The position numbers were made by a program, and so were the translations under genes. DNA of 64,000 bases from Pseudomonas psychrophila HA-4. GTDB lineage: Bacteria; Pseudomonadota; Gammaproteobacteria; Pseudomonadales; Pseudomonadaceae. The notes under the pieces are model-generated. The model saw only the letters and a program-made list of their open reading frames with translations. It was not told where the DNA came from and ran no database searches. Of the stretch, positions 44,243-52,854 are shown one piece after another. The stretch spans positions 62,001-126,000 of the forward strand of contig NZ_ALJC01000018.1 of assembly GCF_000282975.1 (NCBI RefSeq). The letters run 5' to 3'. Numbering within the stretch: position 1 is the first letter of the stretch; each line of letters starts with the position of its first letter.

Positions 44243-45415
44243 TTAGCCTCCGTTACCGGTGGCCGGGCCGATCAGCAAGTGATCGCCTTCGTTCACGCCG
44301 TCGAGCACTTGCACCCGCAGGCGGTCGCTGATGCCTGTATGAATTTCGCGGGGTTCGATTTTGCCTTTTTGAGTCACCACGTGAGCGGTTTGCCGATTGC
44401 CTTCGGTGGTGCCTTGCAGGGCTACAATCGGGGCCAGCAGCACGTCCTTGGCCTGATCGGCGACGAAAAACACTTGGGTGGTCATTTCCGGCATCAGCAC
44501 CTGATCGGTGTTGTCGACATCCAGCAACACGGTGTAAAGCACCACGCGGGCGCTGCCGCTTTTGCCCGAGCTGGCGGGGCTGCCGCCGCCTTGGCTGGCT
44601 TCATTGAGGGGTTTGGGTGGTACCGGCAAAATCTGCCGCACGGTGCTGTTCCAGCGTCGGTTGCCGCCGCTCAACGTGGTGAAGTACGCCTGCATGCCCG
44701 GTTTGACGTAGCCAATGTCGGCCTCTGACACCTCGGCCCACACGGTCATCGGCGACAGTTTGGCGATGCGCAGGATTAAGGGCGTTTGCTGTTGTGCGTT
44801 AAGGGTTTGACCTTCGCGGGCATCCAGCGCGACGACTGTCCCGGCCATAGGTGCGTAGATACGCGTGTAGCCCAGTTGGGCCTCGTCACTGCGCAAGCTG
44901 GCCTGGGCCTGACGGATTTGCGCTTGGAACATATCAATGCGTGCTTGGGTGGTTCGCACTTCAGCCTGCGCCGCCTGTAGGTCTTCGTCTCGAGTGGCGC
45001 CGCCTTGGGCAAGGTGTTGCTGGCGCAGGTATTTCTGTTTGGCCAAGTCGTGCAGAGCGCGCTGTTCTTGCAGTTGGGCCTTGAGGTTTTCAATGGCATA
45101 GCGGCTGGCGTCGAGCTTGGCGGTCTGGGTCGATGGGTCAATCTCGACCAGCAACTGGCCTTCTTTGACCTCGTCACCGACCTCGACATGGATCGTTTTG
45201 ATTTGCCCTGAAGCCTGCGCGCCCACGTCGACATATTGCCGGGGTTGCAGCGTGCCCAGCGCGGTCACGCTGCTTTCAATGTCGCCACGGGTGACGGGCA
45301 CAGTGTCATACGCTTCGCGACCTGGCGTCAGAAAGGGCCAGGCTGCCAAGGCGGCAACGAGCAATAAACACAGGATGATGAGGAGCGCACGGCGGGTCTG
45401 TCGAGGGCGTTTCAT
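44243..45415 (-). CDS. pvdR: MacA-type periplasmic adaptor PvdR
   Basis: A 390-residue membrane-fusion protein that links PvdT to OpmQ. N-terminal membrane anchor (LLIILCLLLVAALAAWPFL), biotinyl-lipoyl halves (GQIKTIHVEVGDEVKEGQLLVEIDP and YAPMAGTVVALDAREGQTL), a coiled-coil alpha-hairpin between them (residues about 105-175), and beta-barrel/membrane-proximal domains. The ATG at 45415 is preceded by an exact PvdS box on this strand about 110 bases away. First gene of the operon. Confidence 0.93.
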   Translation of the reverse strand: MKRPRQTRRALLIILCLLLVAALAAWPFLTPGREAYDTVPVTRGDIESSVTALGTLQPRQYVDVGAQASGQIKTIHVEVGDEVKEGQLLVEIDPSTQTAKLDASRYAIENLKAQLQEQRALHDLAKQKYLRQQHLAQGGATRDEDLQAAQAEVRTTQARIDMFQAQIRQAQASLRSDEAQLGYTRIYAPMAGTVVALDAREGQTLNAQQQTPLILRIAKLSPMTVWAEVSEADIGYVKPGMQAYFTTLSGGNRRWNSTVRQILPVPPKPLNEASQGGGSPASSGKSGSARVVLYTVLLDVDNTDQVLMPEMTTQVFFVADQAKDVLLAPIVALQGTTEGNRQTAHVVTQKGKIEPREIHTGISDRLRVQVLDGVNEGDHLLIGPATGNGG

Positions 45416-45523
45416 GCAGGGTTCCGGCCAATGGGGATCGGCCCGTCTTCGTAGCGCAGGGCCGGTTAGAGCCTGAAGCGAACGCTGTCGTCCATACGAC
45501 AGACACGGGGAGCTGTTGAGTAA

Positions 45524-45547
45524 ACGAAGGATAACGATAGGAATTTA
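45524..45547 (-). promoter_or_regulatory. PvdS iron-starvation box of pvdRT-opmQ
   Basis: Minus strand reads TAAAT-N16-CGT, exact, upstream of pvdR. Confidence 0.88.
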
Positions 45548-45614
45548 GGCAGTTGTTTATCGGTATGTGACTGAATATTTCAGAGCTGTTTAAGCGTTCA
45601 CACTTAAATCTATA

Positions 45615-45629
45615 TGAGAATTACTATAA
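45615..45629. promoter_or_regulatory. Fur-like box upstream of fpvI
   Basis: TGAGAATTACTATAA matches the 7-1-7 Fur pattern at 12 of 15 positions. fpvI is Fur-controlled in P. aeruginosa, which supports it. Confidence 0.6.
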
Positions 45630-45724
45630 ATTACGCCGGCGCAAGTGCCATCATCATGCTGCTACCTTATTCGGTCTGTTTCTGCGCTCATGGAATGTTG
45701 CCGCTGCTGCTGCGGCCAGGAGTC

Positions 45725-46207
45725 ATGTTGGAAAACTACTATCGCGAACTGGTGAGTTTTTTGAGTGCCAGATTAGGCAATGCACATGCCGCCGAAGATG
45801 TGGTGCATGACGCTTATGTGCGCGTGCTGGAGCGCGTAAGCGATGACCCGATCGAGCAACCGCGTGCATTTCTGTATCGCACGGCGCTCAATCTGGTGAT
45901 CGACGGCCATCGCCGCAGTGCCTTGCGCCAGGTTGAACCGTTGGAGGTGCTGGACACCGAAGAGCGTTTTTTCAGCCCTTCACCCCAATTGCTGATGGAC
46001 CGTCATCAGCGTCTGGAAATGATCCAGCAAGCGCTGTCCGAATTACCGGCTGCGTGTCGCGAGAGCTTCTTGCTGCGCAAGATTGAAGGCTTGTCTCACC
46101 CTGAGATTGCCGAGCGCCTTGGGGTGTCACGCAGCGTGGTTGAGAAGCACATTGTTAACGCCATGAAGCACTGCCGAATTCGTATTAGGCAGTGGGACAA
46201 CGCCTAA
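45725..46207 (+). CDS. fpvI: ECF sigma factor FpvI
   Basis: Iron-starvation sigma factor that transcribes the ferripyoverdine receptor gene fpvA. The 160-residue length equals known FpvI. Region 2 covers about 5-75 (YYRELVSFLSARLGNAHAAEDVVHDAYVRVLE … RTALNLVIDGHRR) and region 4 about 105-155 (ELPAACRESFLLRKIEGLSHPEIAERLGVSRSVVEKHI). The start at 45725 gives MLENYYREL, matching the family; 37 upstream in-frame codons lack similarity, though the GGAG before this ATG is close (2 bases). Its anti-sigma fpvR is about 10 kb away. PvdS is the other candidate identity, but the length and pvdA neighbour favour FpvI. Confidence 0.85.
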   Translation: MLENYYRELVSFLSARLGNAHAAEDVVHDAYVRVLERVSDDPIEQPRAFLYRTALNLVIDGHRRSALRQVEPLEVLDTEERFFSPSPQLLMDRHQRLEMIQQALSELPAACRESFLLRKIEGLSHPEIAERLGVSRSVVEKHIVNAMKHCRIRIRQWDNA

Positions 46208-46228
46208 ATTTTATTTCCGTATTCTCGT
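46205..46228 (+). promoter_or_regulatory. PvdS iron-starvation box of pvdA
   Basis: TAAAT-N16-CGT, exact; the first TAA is also the fpvI stop codon. The pvdA ATG is 95 bases downstream. Confidence 0.9.
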
Positions 46229-46322
46229 TCCTACTCAACAGACGACCTGCTGATCTGCCACAGAACAGTCAGGTCACGGGTATTTCTCCCTCTGTTGAGG
46301 GGCAATCCAGAGGACACTGGAA

Positions 46323-47660
46323 ATGACACAGGCAATTGCTTCGGCCGTCGTTCATGATCTGATCGGCATCGGTTTCGGGCCTTCCAATCTGGCCCTCGCC
46401 ATCGCCCTAGAAGAGCGCGGGCAAGTGCAAGGTCCACTGGATGTTCTGTTTTTGGACAAGCAGGCTGACTATCGCTGGCACGGCAACACGCTGGTGTCTC
46501 AGAGTGAATTGCAGATTTCCTTCCTCAAGGATCTGGTCACGCTGCGCAACCCTACCAGCCCTTATTCGTTCGTTAATTACCTTAAAGCCCACGGACGTCT
46601 GGTTGATTTCATCAACCTTGGAACCTTCTATCCGTGCCGCATGGAGTTCAACGACTACCTGCGTTGGGTGGCGTCGCACTTTGCAGCGCAAAGCCGTTAC
46701 GGCGAAGAAGTACTGGCCATTGAGCCGGTATTGCATCTGCAGCAGGTCGAAGCGCTGCGGGTTATTTCTCGCGATTCCCATGGGCAGCATCATGTGCGGA
46801 CCACGCGTTCGGTGGTGGTCAGCGCTGGCGGCACGCCACGTATTCCGACAGCCTTCAAGGCACTCAAGGATGACAGCCGGGTATTCCATCACTCGCAGTA
46901 TCTGGCAAGCATGGCCAAGCAGCCGCGCGTGAGTAGTCAACCGATGCGTATCGCGATCATTGGCGGCGGCCAGAGTGCAGCGGAAGCGTTTATCGATTTG
47001 AATGACAGCTACCCGTCGGCCCACGTGGATTTGATCTTGCGCGGCTCGGCGCTTAAGCCAGCGGATGACAGCCCGTTCGTCAACGAAGTGTTTGCGCCGC
47101 AGTTTACTGATTTGGTCTATCAGCAGAACACCGCCGAGCGCGAACGTTTGATCAACGAGTATCAGAGCACTAACTATTCGGTGGTCGACATTGACCTGAT
47201 CGAACGTATCTACGGGATTTTCTATCGTCAGAAAGTATCGGGCGTTGCGCGTCATGTATTCCGCAGTCTGACTAGCATTGAAAACGCGGTAGCAGACGGG
47301 CAGGGCATCAAGCTTGCGTTGTGTAATACAGCGAGCGGCGAATTGAGCGAGCAGCATTACGACGCCGTGATTCTGGCTACTGGCTACGATCGTCAGTTGC
47401 ACCGCCACTTGCTGGCGCCGCTGGCCGAATACCTGGGCGATTTTGAGGTTGATCGTGATTATCGAATCGTGACCGACGCGCGCTGCAAGGCCAGTATTTA
47501 CATGCAGGGCTTTTGTCAGGCGAGCCATGGTTTGAGCGACACCTTACTGTCGGTTTTGCCGATTCGTGCTGAGGAAATTTCTGCTTCGCTATATACCCAT
47601 GACAAGCAGCATAAGCAAAACAGCGTTGCGGTGGAGCGGTTGCTGGCGACGGCCATTTAA
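46323..47660 (+). CDS. pvdA: L-ornithine N5-monooxygenase
   Basis: Flavin monooxygenase that hydroxylates ornithine for the hydroxamate ligands of pyoverdine. The 445-residue protein shows the FAD site GIGFGPSNLALA (about 15-27), the HGNTLVSQSELQISFLKDL substrate region (about 58-75), the NADPH site AIIGGGQSAAEAF (about 215-228), and the family DSPFVNEVFAPQFTD stretch (about 252). It follows fpvI and has its own PvdS box. No NRPS genes are in the window, so the assembly line must be elsewhere if present. Confidence 0.95.
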   Translation: MTQAIASAVVHDLIGIGFGPSNLALAIALEERGQVQGPLDVLFLDKQADYRWHGNTLVSQSELQISFLKDLVTLRNPTSPYSFVNYLKAHGRLVDFINLGTFYPCRMEFNDYLRWVASHFAAQSRYGEEVLAIEPVLHLQQVEALRVISRDSHGQHHVRTTRSVVVSAGGTPRIPTAFKALKDDSRVFHHSQYLASMAKQPRVSSQPMRIAIIGGGQSAAEAFIDLNDSYPSAHVDLILRGSALKPADDSPFVNEVFAPQFTDLVYQQNTAERERLINEYQSTNYSVVDIDLIERIYGIFYRQKVSGVARHVFRSLTSIENAVADGQGIKLALCNTASGELSEQHYDAVILATGYDRQLHRHLLAPLAEYLGDFEVDRDYRIVTDARCKASIYMQGFCQASHGLSDTLLSVLPIRAEEISASLYTHDKQHKQNSVAVERLLATAI

Positions 47661-47805
47661 CCGGTGGCATAAACCTCGTAGTCGTAGCCTCGCGCTGCTC
47701 GACAACGACTGCGGGGCGGGGGCGTGGCCGCGACAAACTGAACCCTTCCTGAAGATAAATCTGATTCACAAAACGGAAGCTTTCCTACGGTTTACTCTCC
47801 TAAAT

Positions 47806-47830
47806 GCCGGGAGTAAGCTGCCGGCGTTTT
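47806..47830 (+). terminator. Possible terminator after pvdA
   Basis: GCCGG / CCGGC stem with a ten-base loop, then CGTTTTC, about 145 bases after the pvdA stop. Short stem, so moderate support. Confidence 0.4.
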
Positions 47831-47877
47831 CATCAATAGCGGAGCCCCTCAGTGGTTGCCAGTTCGAGTGACAGTAG

Positions 47878-48334
47878 TCGGCCGGTTTTGAAGACCGGCA
47901 CATTCTCGGCAAGCTAACGCGCAGATTCCCCTGTCGTTGCTTGCTGATCAGCGAGCAGCGGCGTCTCAACCGGGTCAATAGTGAGCCCGAGACTGAAGCC
48001 CTCTCATCGACACTGAAACATGTGCGACCGACGCCTATAGCGTTGCGGTTATTCACATGACGTACGCGCGTGCCTTATGGCGCGGGGCGCACGCTCGGCT
48101 GCGCCGCCTTCAGGGTTCCGTTGACCGTTAGGGGAAGTCTCATGAGCCATATTTTTATGCCAATTCGTCGTCGCCAGCACCGTCCCGCCTTGCCAGGGTG
48201 TGTGTACGCCAATTATTGACGGCGGGCTTCTGGCCCGCTCCCCGAGATTCAAACCATGAATGACGGTTCGAGATTAAGGTCGCCTGCGTAGTCACCCTGA
48301 ACGGAGTGAGCGCAGGCGGCGCAGGAGTATCACC
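47878..48334 (+). promoter_or_regulatory. Long structured leader of mgtA
   Basis: About 450 bases with several hairpins: CCGGT/ACCGG near 47880, TGCTTGCTGATCAGCGAGCA near 47940, GTCTC/GAGAC with CGGGT/GCCCG near 47965-47995, and GCGGGC/GCCCGC near 48222-48238. A short ORF lies inside (48142-48219). Layout resembles the Mg2+/proline-sensing mgtA leader of Salmonella but sequence is different; function is inferred. Confidence 0.5.
48142..48219 (+). CDS. Leader peptide ORF of mgtA, 25 residues
   Basis: ATG at 48142 follows a good AGGGGAAG ribosome site by six bases. The peptide begins MSHIFMPIRRRQ and contains three prolines and a run of arginines, ending at TGA 48219, 115 bases before mgtA. 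Salmonella mgtA has the short proline-containing mgtL ORF at the same place, whose slow translation under low Mg2+ or proline alters leader folding. No sequence identity to MgtL is claimed. Confidence 0.55.
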   Translation: MSHIFMPIRRRQHRPALPGCVYANY

Positions 48335-51097
48335 ATGAAACTCACTCTGAAAGAATTCTTCGCAGGTTTTCTGCGCACTCGCCACATTGGACGGCACTTC
48401 CGCCGCTTGGCGTTGCTCGACAGCCTGACCAACACCACGGTCAGCCGTGAAGTGCCGCCAACCCTGGCGCAAACTTTGGTGACGGCGGCCAACGCTGAAA
48501 GCGCGGCCCTGATCGACAACCTCAGCACTCACACCGATGGCCTGAGCGAAGCCGAAGCCGATGCGCTGCGCCTGCGGCATGGCCTTAACGAGGTTGAACA
48601 CGAGCAGCCACTCAGCCGCTGGGTGCACTTGTGGCATTGCTACAAAAATCCGTTCAACTTGCTGCTGACGTTGCTCGCTGCGGTTTCGCTGGCCACCGAT
48701 GACATTCAAGCGGCCGTGGTGATTAGCACCATGGTGGTGCTGTCGACCTTGCTGCGTTTCTGGCAAGAAGCCAAGTCCAACAAGGCGGCAGATGCGCTCA
48801 AGGCGATGGTAAGCAACACCGCCACGGTGATGCGTCGCGACTTCAGTGCCGAAACCTCACCGATGTTTGGCCGGTTTTCTGGCGCGGCCCAGCAAATTAA
48901 GGGCGCACAGCGCATTGAACTGCCGATCAAACAGTTGGTGCCGGGCGACCTGATTGTGCTGTCGGCGGGTGACATGATCCCGGCTGATTGCCGCGTGTTA
49001 AGCGCCAAGGACTTGTTTGTCAGCCAGGCGGCGATGACCGGCGAGTCGATGCCGGTCGAGAAGTTTGCGCGTCAGTCAGACAGCCAGACCAGCAACCCAC
49101 TGGAACTGGACAATATTCTGTTCATGGGCACCAACGTGGTGTCCGGTGCTGCGACGGCGGTGGTGCTGACCACTGGCAATAACACGTATTTCGGGGCGTT
49201 GGCTCAGCGCGTCGGGGCGACCGATCGTGGCCCAACATCGTTTCAGACCGGGGTTAACAAAGTTAGTTGGTTGCTGATCCGCTTTATGTTCGTGATGGCG
49301 CCGTTGGTGTTGTTCATCAACGGTTTCACGAAGGGCGACTGGACTGAAGCCTTGCTGTTTGCGCTGTCTATTGCTGTCGGCCTGACCCCTGAAATGCTGC
49401 CGATGATCGTGACGTCGACCCTGGCCAAAGGCGCAGTCTTTCTGTCGCGCAAAAAAGTCATCGTCAAACGTTTGGACGCAATCCAGAACTTTGGTGCGAT
49501 GGATGTACTGTGCACGGACAAAACCGGGACCCTGACCCAAGACAAAATCTTCTTGGCTCGCCACGTGGATGTCTGGGGGCACGAGTCTGACGACGTGCTG
49601 GAAATGGCCTACCTCAACAGCTACTACCAGACGGGGCTGAAAAACCTGCTGGACGTGGCGGTGCTGGAACACGTTGAAGTCCATCGCGAATTGAATGTGG
49701 GCACAGCGTTCAACAAAGTGGATGAAATTCCGTTCGACTTCAACCGTCGCCGCATGTCGGTGGTGGTGGCCGAGCAAGACCAGCCTCACGTGTTGATCTG
49801 TAAAGGCGCGGTCGAAGAAGTGCTGTCGGTGTGCAAAAACGTGCGCCACGGTGAGTTGGAAGAAGCCCTGAGTGACTCATTGCTGGCGCGTATTCGCCAA
49901 GTGACGTCGGCCTTTAACGAAGAAGGTTTGCGGGTGGTGGCCGTAGCCGCGCGCTCAATGGCGCCTGGCCGTGACACCTATAGCCTGGCAGACGAACAAG
50001 AACTGACGCTGATTGGCTATGTCGCATTCTTAGACCCGCCTAAAGAAAGCACCGCCCCTGCACTCAAAGCGTTGGCGGAGCACGGGGTGGCAGTCAAAGT
50101 ACTGACCGGTGATAACGAACTGGTGACCGCGAAGATTTGCCGCGAAGTGGGCCTGGAGCAGCAAGGCTTGCTGATGGGTAACGACATCGAGCGCATGACC
50201 GATGCTCAGTTGGCCGTGGCGATTGAAACCACCAACGTGTTTGCCAAGCTCACGCCGTCGCACAAAGAACGCATCGTTCGCCTGCTTAAAGCCAATGGCC
50301 ATGTGGTGGGCTTTATGGGGGACGGGATCAACGATGCCCCGGCACTGCGCACCGCTGACATCGGGATTTCGGTTGACAGCGCGGTGGACATTGCCAAGGA
50401 AGCAGCGGACATCATTCTGCTGGAAAAAAGCCTGATGGTGCTGGAGGAGGGCGTACTGGAAGGGCGCCGCACTTTCGCCAACATGCTCAAGTACATCAAG
50501 ATGACCGCCAGTTCTAACTTCGGCAACGTGTTCTCAGTATTGGTTGCCAGTGCGTTCATCCCGTTCTTGCCCATGTTGCCGATGCACCTGCTGGTGCAAA
50601 ACCTGCTGTACGACGTGTCTCAAATCGCGATTCCGTTTGATAACGTCGATGACGAAATGCTGAAAAAACCACAACGCTGGCAGCCAGCGGATGTCGGACG
50701 TTTCATGCTTTTCTTTGGGCCGATCAGCTCAGTCTTCGACATTCTGACCTTTTGCCTGATGTGGTACGTGTTCAAGGCCAATACCCCTGAGCATCAGACC
50801 TTGTTCCAGTCCGGCTGGTTTGTGGTGGGGTTGCTGACTCAAACCTTGATCGTGCACATGATTCGGACACCGAAAATCCCGTTCCTGCAAAGCCGCGCGG
50901 CGATGCCGCTGATGGTGATGACCGGGGTGATCATGGCCGTGGGTATTTTCCTGCCGATGGGCCCATTGGCCGGCTACTTTAAATTGCAGGCATTGCCGCC
51001 GCTGTACTTCGTTTTCTTGCCTATCATCTTGCTGGCGTACATGGCGCTGACCCAAGCGGTAAAGGGTTACTACATTCGCAAGTTTGGCTGGCAGTAA
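48335..51097 (+). CDS. mgtA: P-type Mg2+-importing ATPase
   Basis: Inner-membrane P3-type ATPase, 920 residues, that brings Mg2+ into the cell when it is scarce. Actuator motif MTGESMPVEK (about 230), phosphorylation site DKTGTLTQDK (about 395), nucleotide-binding domain CKGAVEEV, hinge GDGINDAPALR (about 665), and ten membrane helices including the C-terminal cluster. The N-terminus begins MKLTLKEFFAGFLRTRHIG, and an AGGAG site precedes the ATG by eight bases. Followed by an MgtC-family gene after a REP-like repeat. Confidence 0.95.
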   Translation: MKLTLKEFFAGFLRTRHIGRHFRRLALLDSLTNTTVSREVPPTLAQTLVTAANAESAALIDNLSTHTDGLSEAEADALRLRHGLNEVEHEQPLSRWVHLWHCYKNPFNLLLTLLAAVSLATDDIQAAVVISTMVVLSTLLRFWQEAKSNKAADALKAMVSNTATVMRRDFSAETSPMFGRFSGAAQQIKGAQRIELPIKQLVPGDLIVLSAGDMIPADCRVLSAKDLFVSQAAMTGESMPVEKFARQSDSQTSNPLELDNILFMGTNVVSGAATAVVLTTGNNTYFGALAQRVGATDRGPTSFQTGVNKVSWLLIRFMFVMAPLVLFINGFTKGDWTEALLFALSIAVGLTPEMLPMIVTSTLAKGAVFLSRKKVIVKRLDAIQNFGAMDVLCTDKTGTLTQDKIFLARHVDVWGHESDDVLEMAYLNSYYQTGLKNLLDVAVLEHVEVHRELNVGTAFNKVDEIPFDFNRRRMSVVVAEQDQPHVLICKGAVEEVLSVCKNVRHGELEEALSDSLLARIRQVTSAFNEEGLRVVAVAARSMAPGRDTYSLADEQELTLIGYVAFLDPPKESTAPALKALAEHGVAVKVLTGDNELVTAKICREVGLEQQGLLMGNDIERMTDAQLAVAIETTNVFAKLTPSHKERIVRLLKANGHVVGFMGDGINDAPALRTADIGISVDSAVDIAKEAADIILLEKSLMVLEEGVLEGRRTFANMLKYIKMTASSNFGNVFSVLVASAFIPFLPMLPMHLLVQNLLYDVSQIAIPFDNVDDEMLKKPQRWQPADVGRFMLFFGPISSVFDILTFCLMWYVFKANTPEHQTLFQSGWFVVGLLTQTLIVHMIRTPKIPFLQSRAAMPLMVMTGVIMAVGIFLPMGPLAGYFKLQALPPLYFVFLPIILLAYMALTQAVKGYYIRKFGWQ

Positions 51098-51120
51098 AGC
51101 GTTAATCCCAGCGAGGTCTT

Positions 51121-51177
51121 TTGTAGGAACGAGCGTGTGATCTTTTAAAAGATCGCGATGCAAGCTCGCGCCTACAA
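51121..51177. repeat. REP-like inverted repeat
   Basis: TTGTAGG / CCTACAA ends with GATCTTTTAAAAGATC centre, between mgtA and the MgtC-family gene. Confidence 0.75.
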
Positions 51178-51216
51178 GGCGGGCGCGTGGCAGTTTTCTG
51201 AATCAAGGAGTGATGC

Positions 51217-51933
51217 ATGCAAGCCATCGACAATATCAATCTGGCTTCGCTGGTCGACACACTGGTCAGCCTTAGTTCGGCATTTATTCTGGGCGGGCTG
51301 ATTGGCTTTGAACGTCAATACCGCCAGCGCACTGCGGGTTTGCGTACCAACGTGCTGGTGGCAGTGGGCGCTGCGATTTTTGTCGATATGGCCAACCGGC
51401 TGGGAGGGGCAGACGGGGCGGTACGCGTTGTAGCTTATGTGGTCTCTGGGATCGGCTTTTTAGGTGCCGGGGTCATCATGCGTGAAGAGGGCAATGTGCG
51501 CGGGCTCAACACTGCCGCGACATTGTGGGCATCGGCGGCAGTGGGCGCCTGTTGCGGGGCGGATCTGATTCTCGAAGCACTGCTCGGCACCTTGTTTGTG
51601 CTGGCGGCCAATACGTTGTTGCGGCCGATCGTGAACAACATCAATCGTCAGCCACTGGATGTGATTTCGTCTGAGGTCACGTACATGGTGTACGTGATTG
51701 CCCGTCGTCATCAGCAAAAAGCGGCACTGGCATTGCTGGAAGCTGAGCTTGAACGCAGCAACTACCCAGCGAGCGATCTGGATGTTCACGCTTTTGGGCA
51801 GGACGAAGTCGAAATTGAAGGCACACTGATGGCCACCTCAGTGGATGGCGATGAGCTGGATGCACTGATCACGCGTATCTCAATCTCGCCGCTCGTGGTT
51901 CAGGCCTTTTGGAGCCCAAGTACGACGGAGTAG
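51217..51933 (+). CDS. MgtC/SapB-family inner-membrane protein
   Basis: A 238-residue membrane protein: four N-terminal helices carrying the family signature FILGGLIGFERQYRQRTAGLRTNVLVAVGAAIF (about 20-50) and VSGIGFLGAGVIMREEGNVRGLNTAATLWASAAVG (about 80-115), then a C-terminal ACT-like cytoplasmic domain (about 145-230). MgtC proteins aid growth in low Mg2+ and inhibit ATP synthase in Salmonella. Whether this member does so is not known. AAGGAG ribosome site. Probably under the same Mg2+ stress control as mgtA. Confidence 0.9.
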   Translation: MQAIDNINLASLVDTLVSLSSAFILGGLIGFERQYRQRTAGLRTNVLVAVGAAIFVDMANRLGGADGAVRVVAYVVSGIGFLGAGVIMREEGNVRGLNTAATLWASAAVGACCGADLILEALLGTLFVLAANTLLRPIVNNINRQPLDVISSEVTYMVYVIARRHQQKAALALLEAELERSNYPASDLDVHAFGQDEVEIEGTLMATSVDGDELDALITRISISPLVVQAFWSPSTTE

Positions 51934-51963
51934 TCAGTCTTGAGCGGTCATGTATCTGTTTGA

Positions 51964-52110
51964 GAAATATCCTACAGGTTATGTAGTAGATTCCCTTCTC
52001 GTGAGTTGCATTCGAATAGTGATTATTCGCGGCTTGATTTAAATCAGGTGTCAGCATGCAGCGTTTAAATTGTGCGCAGGGTGCAGTAGAAGCTTGTGGG
52101 AAATATCCTA
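51964..52110 (+). promoter_or_regulatory. Paired GAAATATCCTA repeats before the response-regulator gene
   Basis: GAAATATCCTA occurs at 51964-51974 and 52100-52110. The first copy runs into CTACA-N5-TGTAG (51972-51986), a palindrome resembling EvgA/BvgA-type sites (TTCCTAC…GTAGGAA, TTTCCTA heptads). They lie 118 and 254 bases before the ATG at 52228. Confidence 0.45.
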
Positions 52111-52227
52111 TACTTTTCTTATCACTCATTAAGGCGTTTTTTTTGGAAATTTTACAATTCAATCTATTCATTCGAATATGTTTGTGTCGAGTGCGTCCTG
52201 TTTGTGAGGCGTTTGGCTGGAGGTCAG

Positions 52228-52854
52228 ATGTATAGCGTATTGATTGCGGATGATCATGCTTTAATTCGTTCGGCTGTGCGAATGGTCCTCGAAAACCAGG
52301 GGCACACCGTCGTGGCAGAAGCGACTAACGGAATTGATACAGTGCAACTGGCACGCCAGCATGCGGTAGACCTGATTGTGCTGGATATCACCATGCCAGG
52401 GCTGGATGGTCTGGATGTGATTGGCCGGATCAAGGCGTCAGGGTTGGCGAGCCGAATTCTGGTGCTCACGTCTCAATCGGCGTTGTTTTTCTCGCAGCGG
52501 TGCATGAAGGCCGGGGCGGCCGGGTTTGTGACTAAAAACCAAGACCTCAGTGAGTTTGAGAGAGCGGTCAAAGTGATCATGGACGGTTATACGTTCTTCC
52601 CCAATCTGGCGATTAGTTCAGTGCGTAATAGTGATACGACGCTGACCGATCTGGAAATGATTGAACGCCTATCTGCGCGCGAGTTAAGTATTTTGCAGCA
52701 ACTTGCCCGAGGGACGAGTAATAAACAGATTGCTCTGGACATGACCTTAAGCAGCAAAACCATCAGTACGTATAAAGCGCGTTTAATTGAAAAGTTAAAC
52801 ATGAAGTCTGTGGTGTATTTGGCAGATTTTGCCAAACGCAATAACTTGATTTAA
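52228..52854 (+). CDS. BvgA/EvgA-like NarL-family response regulator
   Basis: A 208-residue DNA-binding regulator. Receiver domain about 1-120 with acidic pair DD at 8-9, phospho-acceptor Asp53 (VLDITMPG) and Lys in VTKNQ; LuxR-type HTH about 145-205 (LSARELSILQQLARGTSNKQIALDMTLSSKTISTYKARL). The ATG at 52228 was chosen over a 44-codon upstream extension because it matches the receiver start and follows GGAGG. Its stop abuts the kinase ATG (TAAATG). It is the likely partner of the hybrid kinase and may bind the upstream paired repeats. Confidence 0.92.
   Translation: MYSVLIADDHALIRSAVRMVLENQGHTVVAEATNGIDTVQLARQHAVDLIVLDITMPGLDGLDVIGRIKASGLASRILVLTSQSALFFSQRCMKAGAAGFVTKNQDLSEFERAVKVIMDGYTFFPNLAISSVRNSDTTLTDLEMIERLSARELSILQQLARGTSNKQIALDMTLSSKTISTYKARLIEKLNMKSVVYLADFAKRNNLI

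Noticed and set aside
46407..47528. 373-codon antisense ORF
   Set aside because: Exactly opposite pvdA, whose FAD and NADPH motifs are intact; the antisense product has no recognisable domain and arises from codon bias.
47566..47871. 101-codon ORF overlapping the end of pvdA
   Set aside because: Starts inside pvdA in another frame and has no ribosome site or domain.
49076..49849. 257-codon antisense ORF in mgtA
   Set aside because: Opposite the phosphorylation domain of mgtA; no independent support.
51217..51933. Possible operon of mgtA with the MgtC-family gene
   Set aside because: A REP-like hairpin and 119 bases separate them; co-transcription is possible but not supported by the sequence alone.
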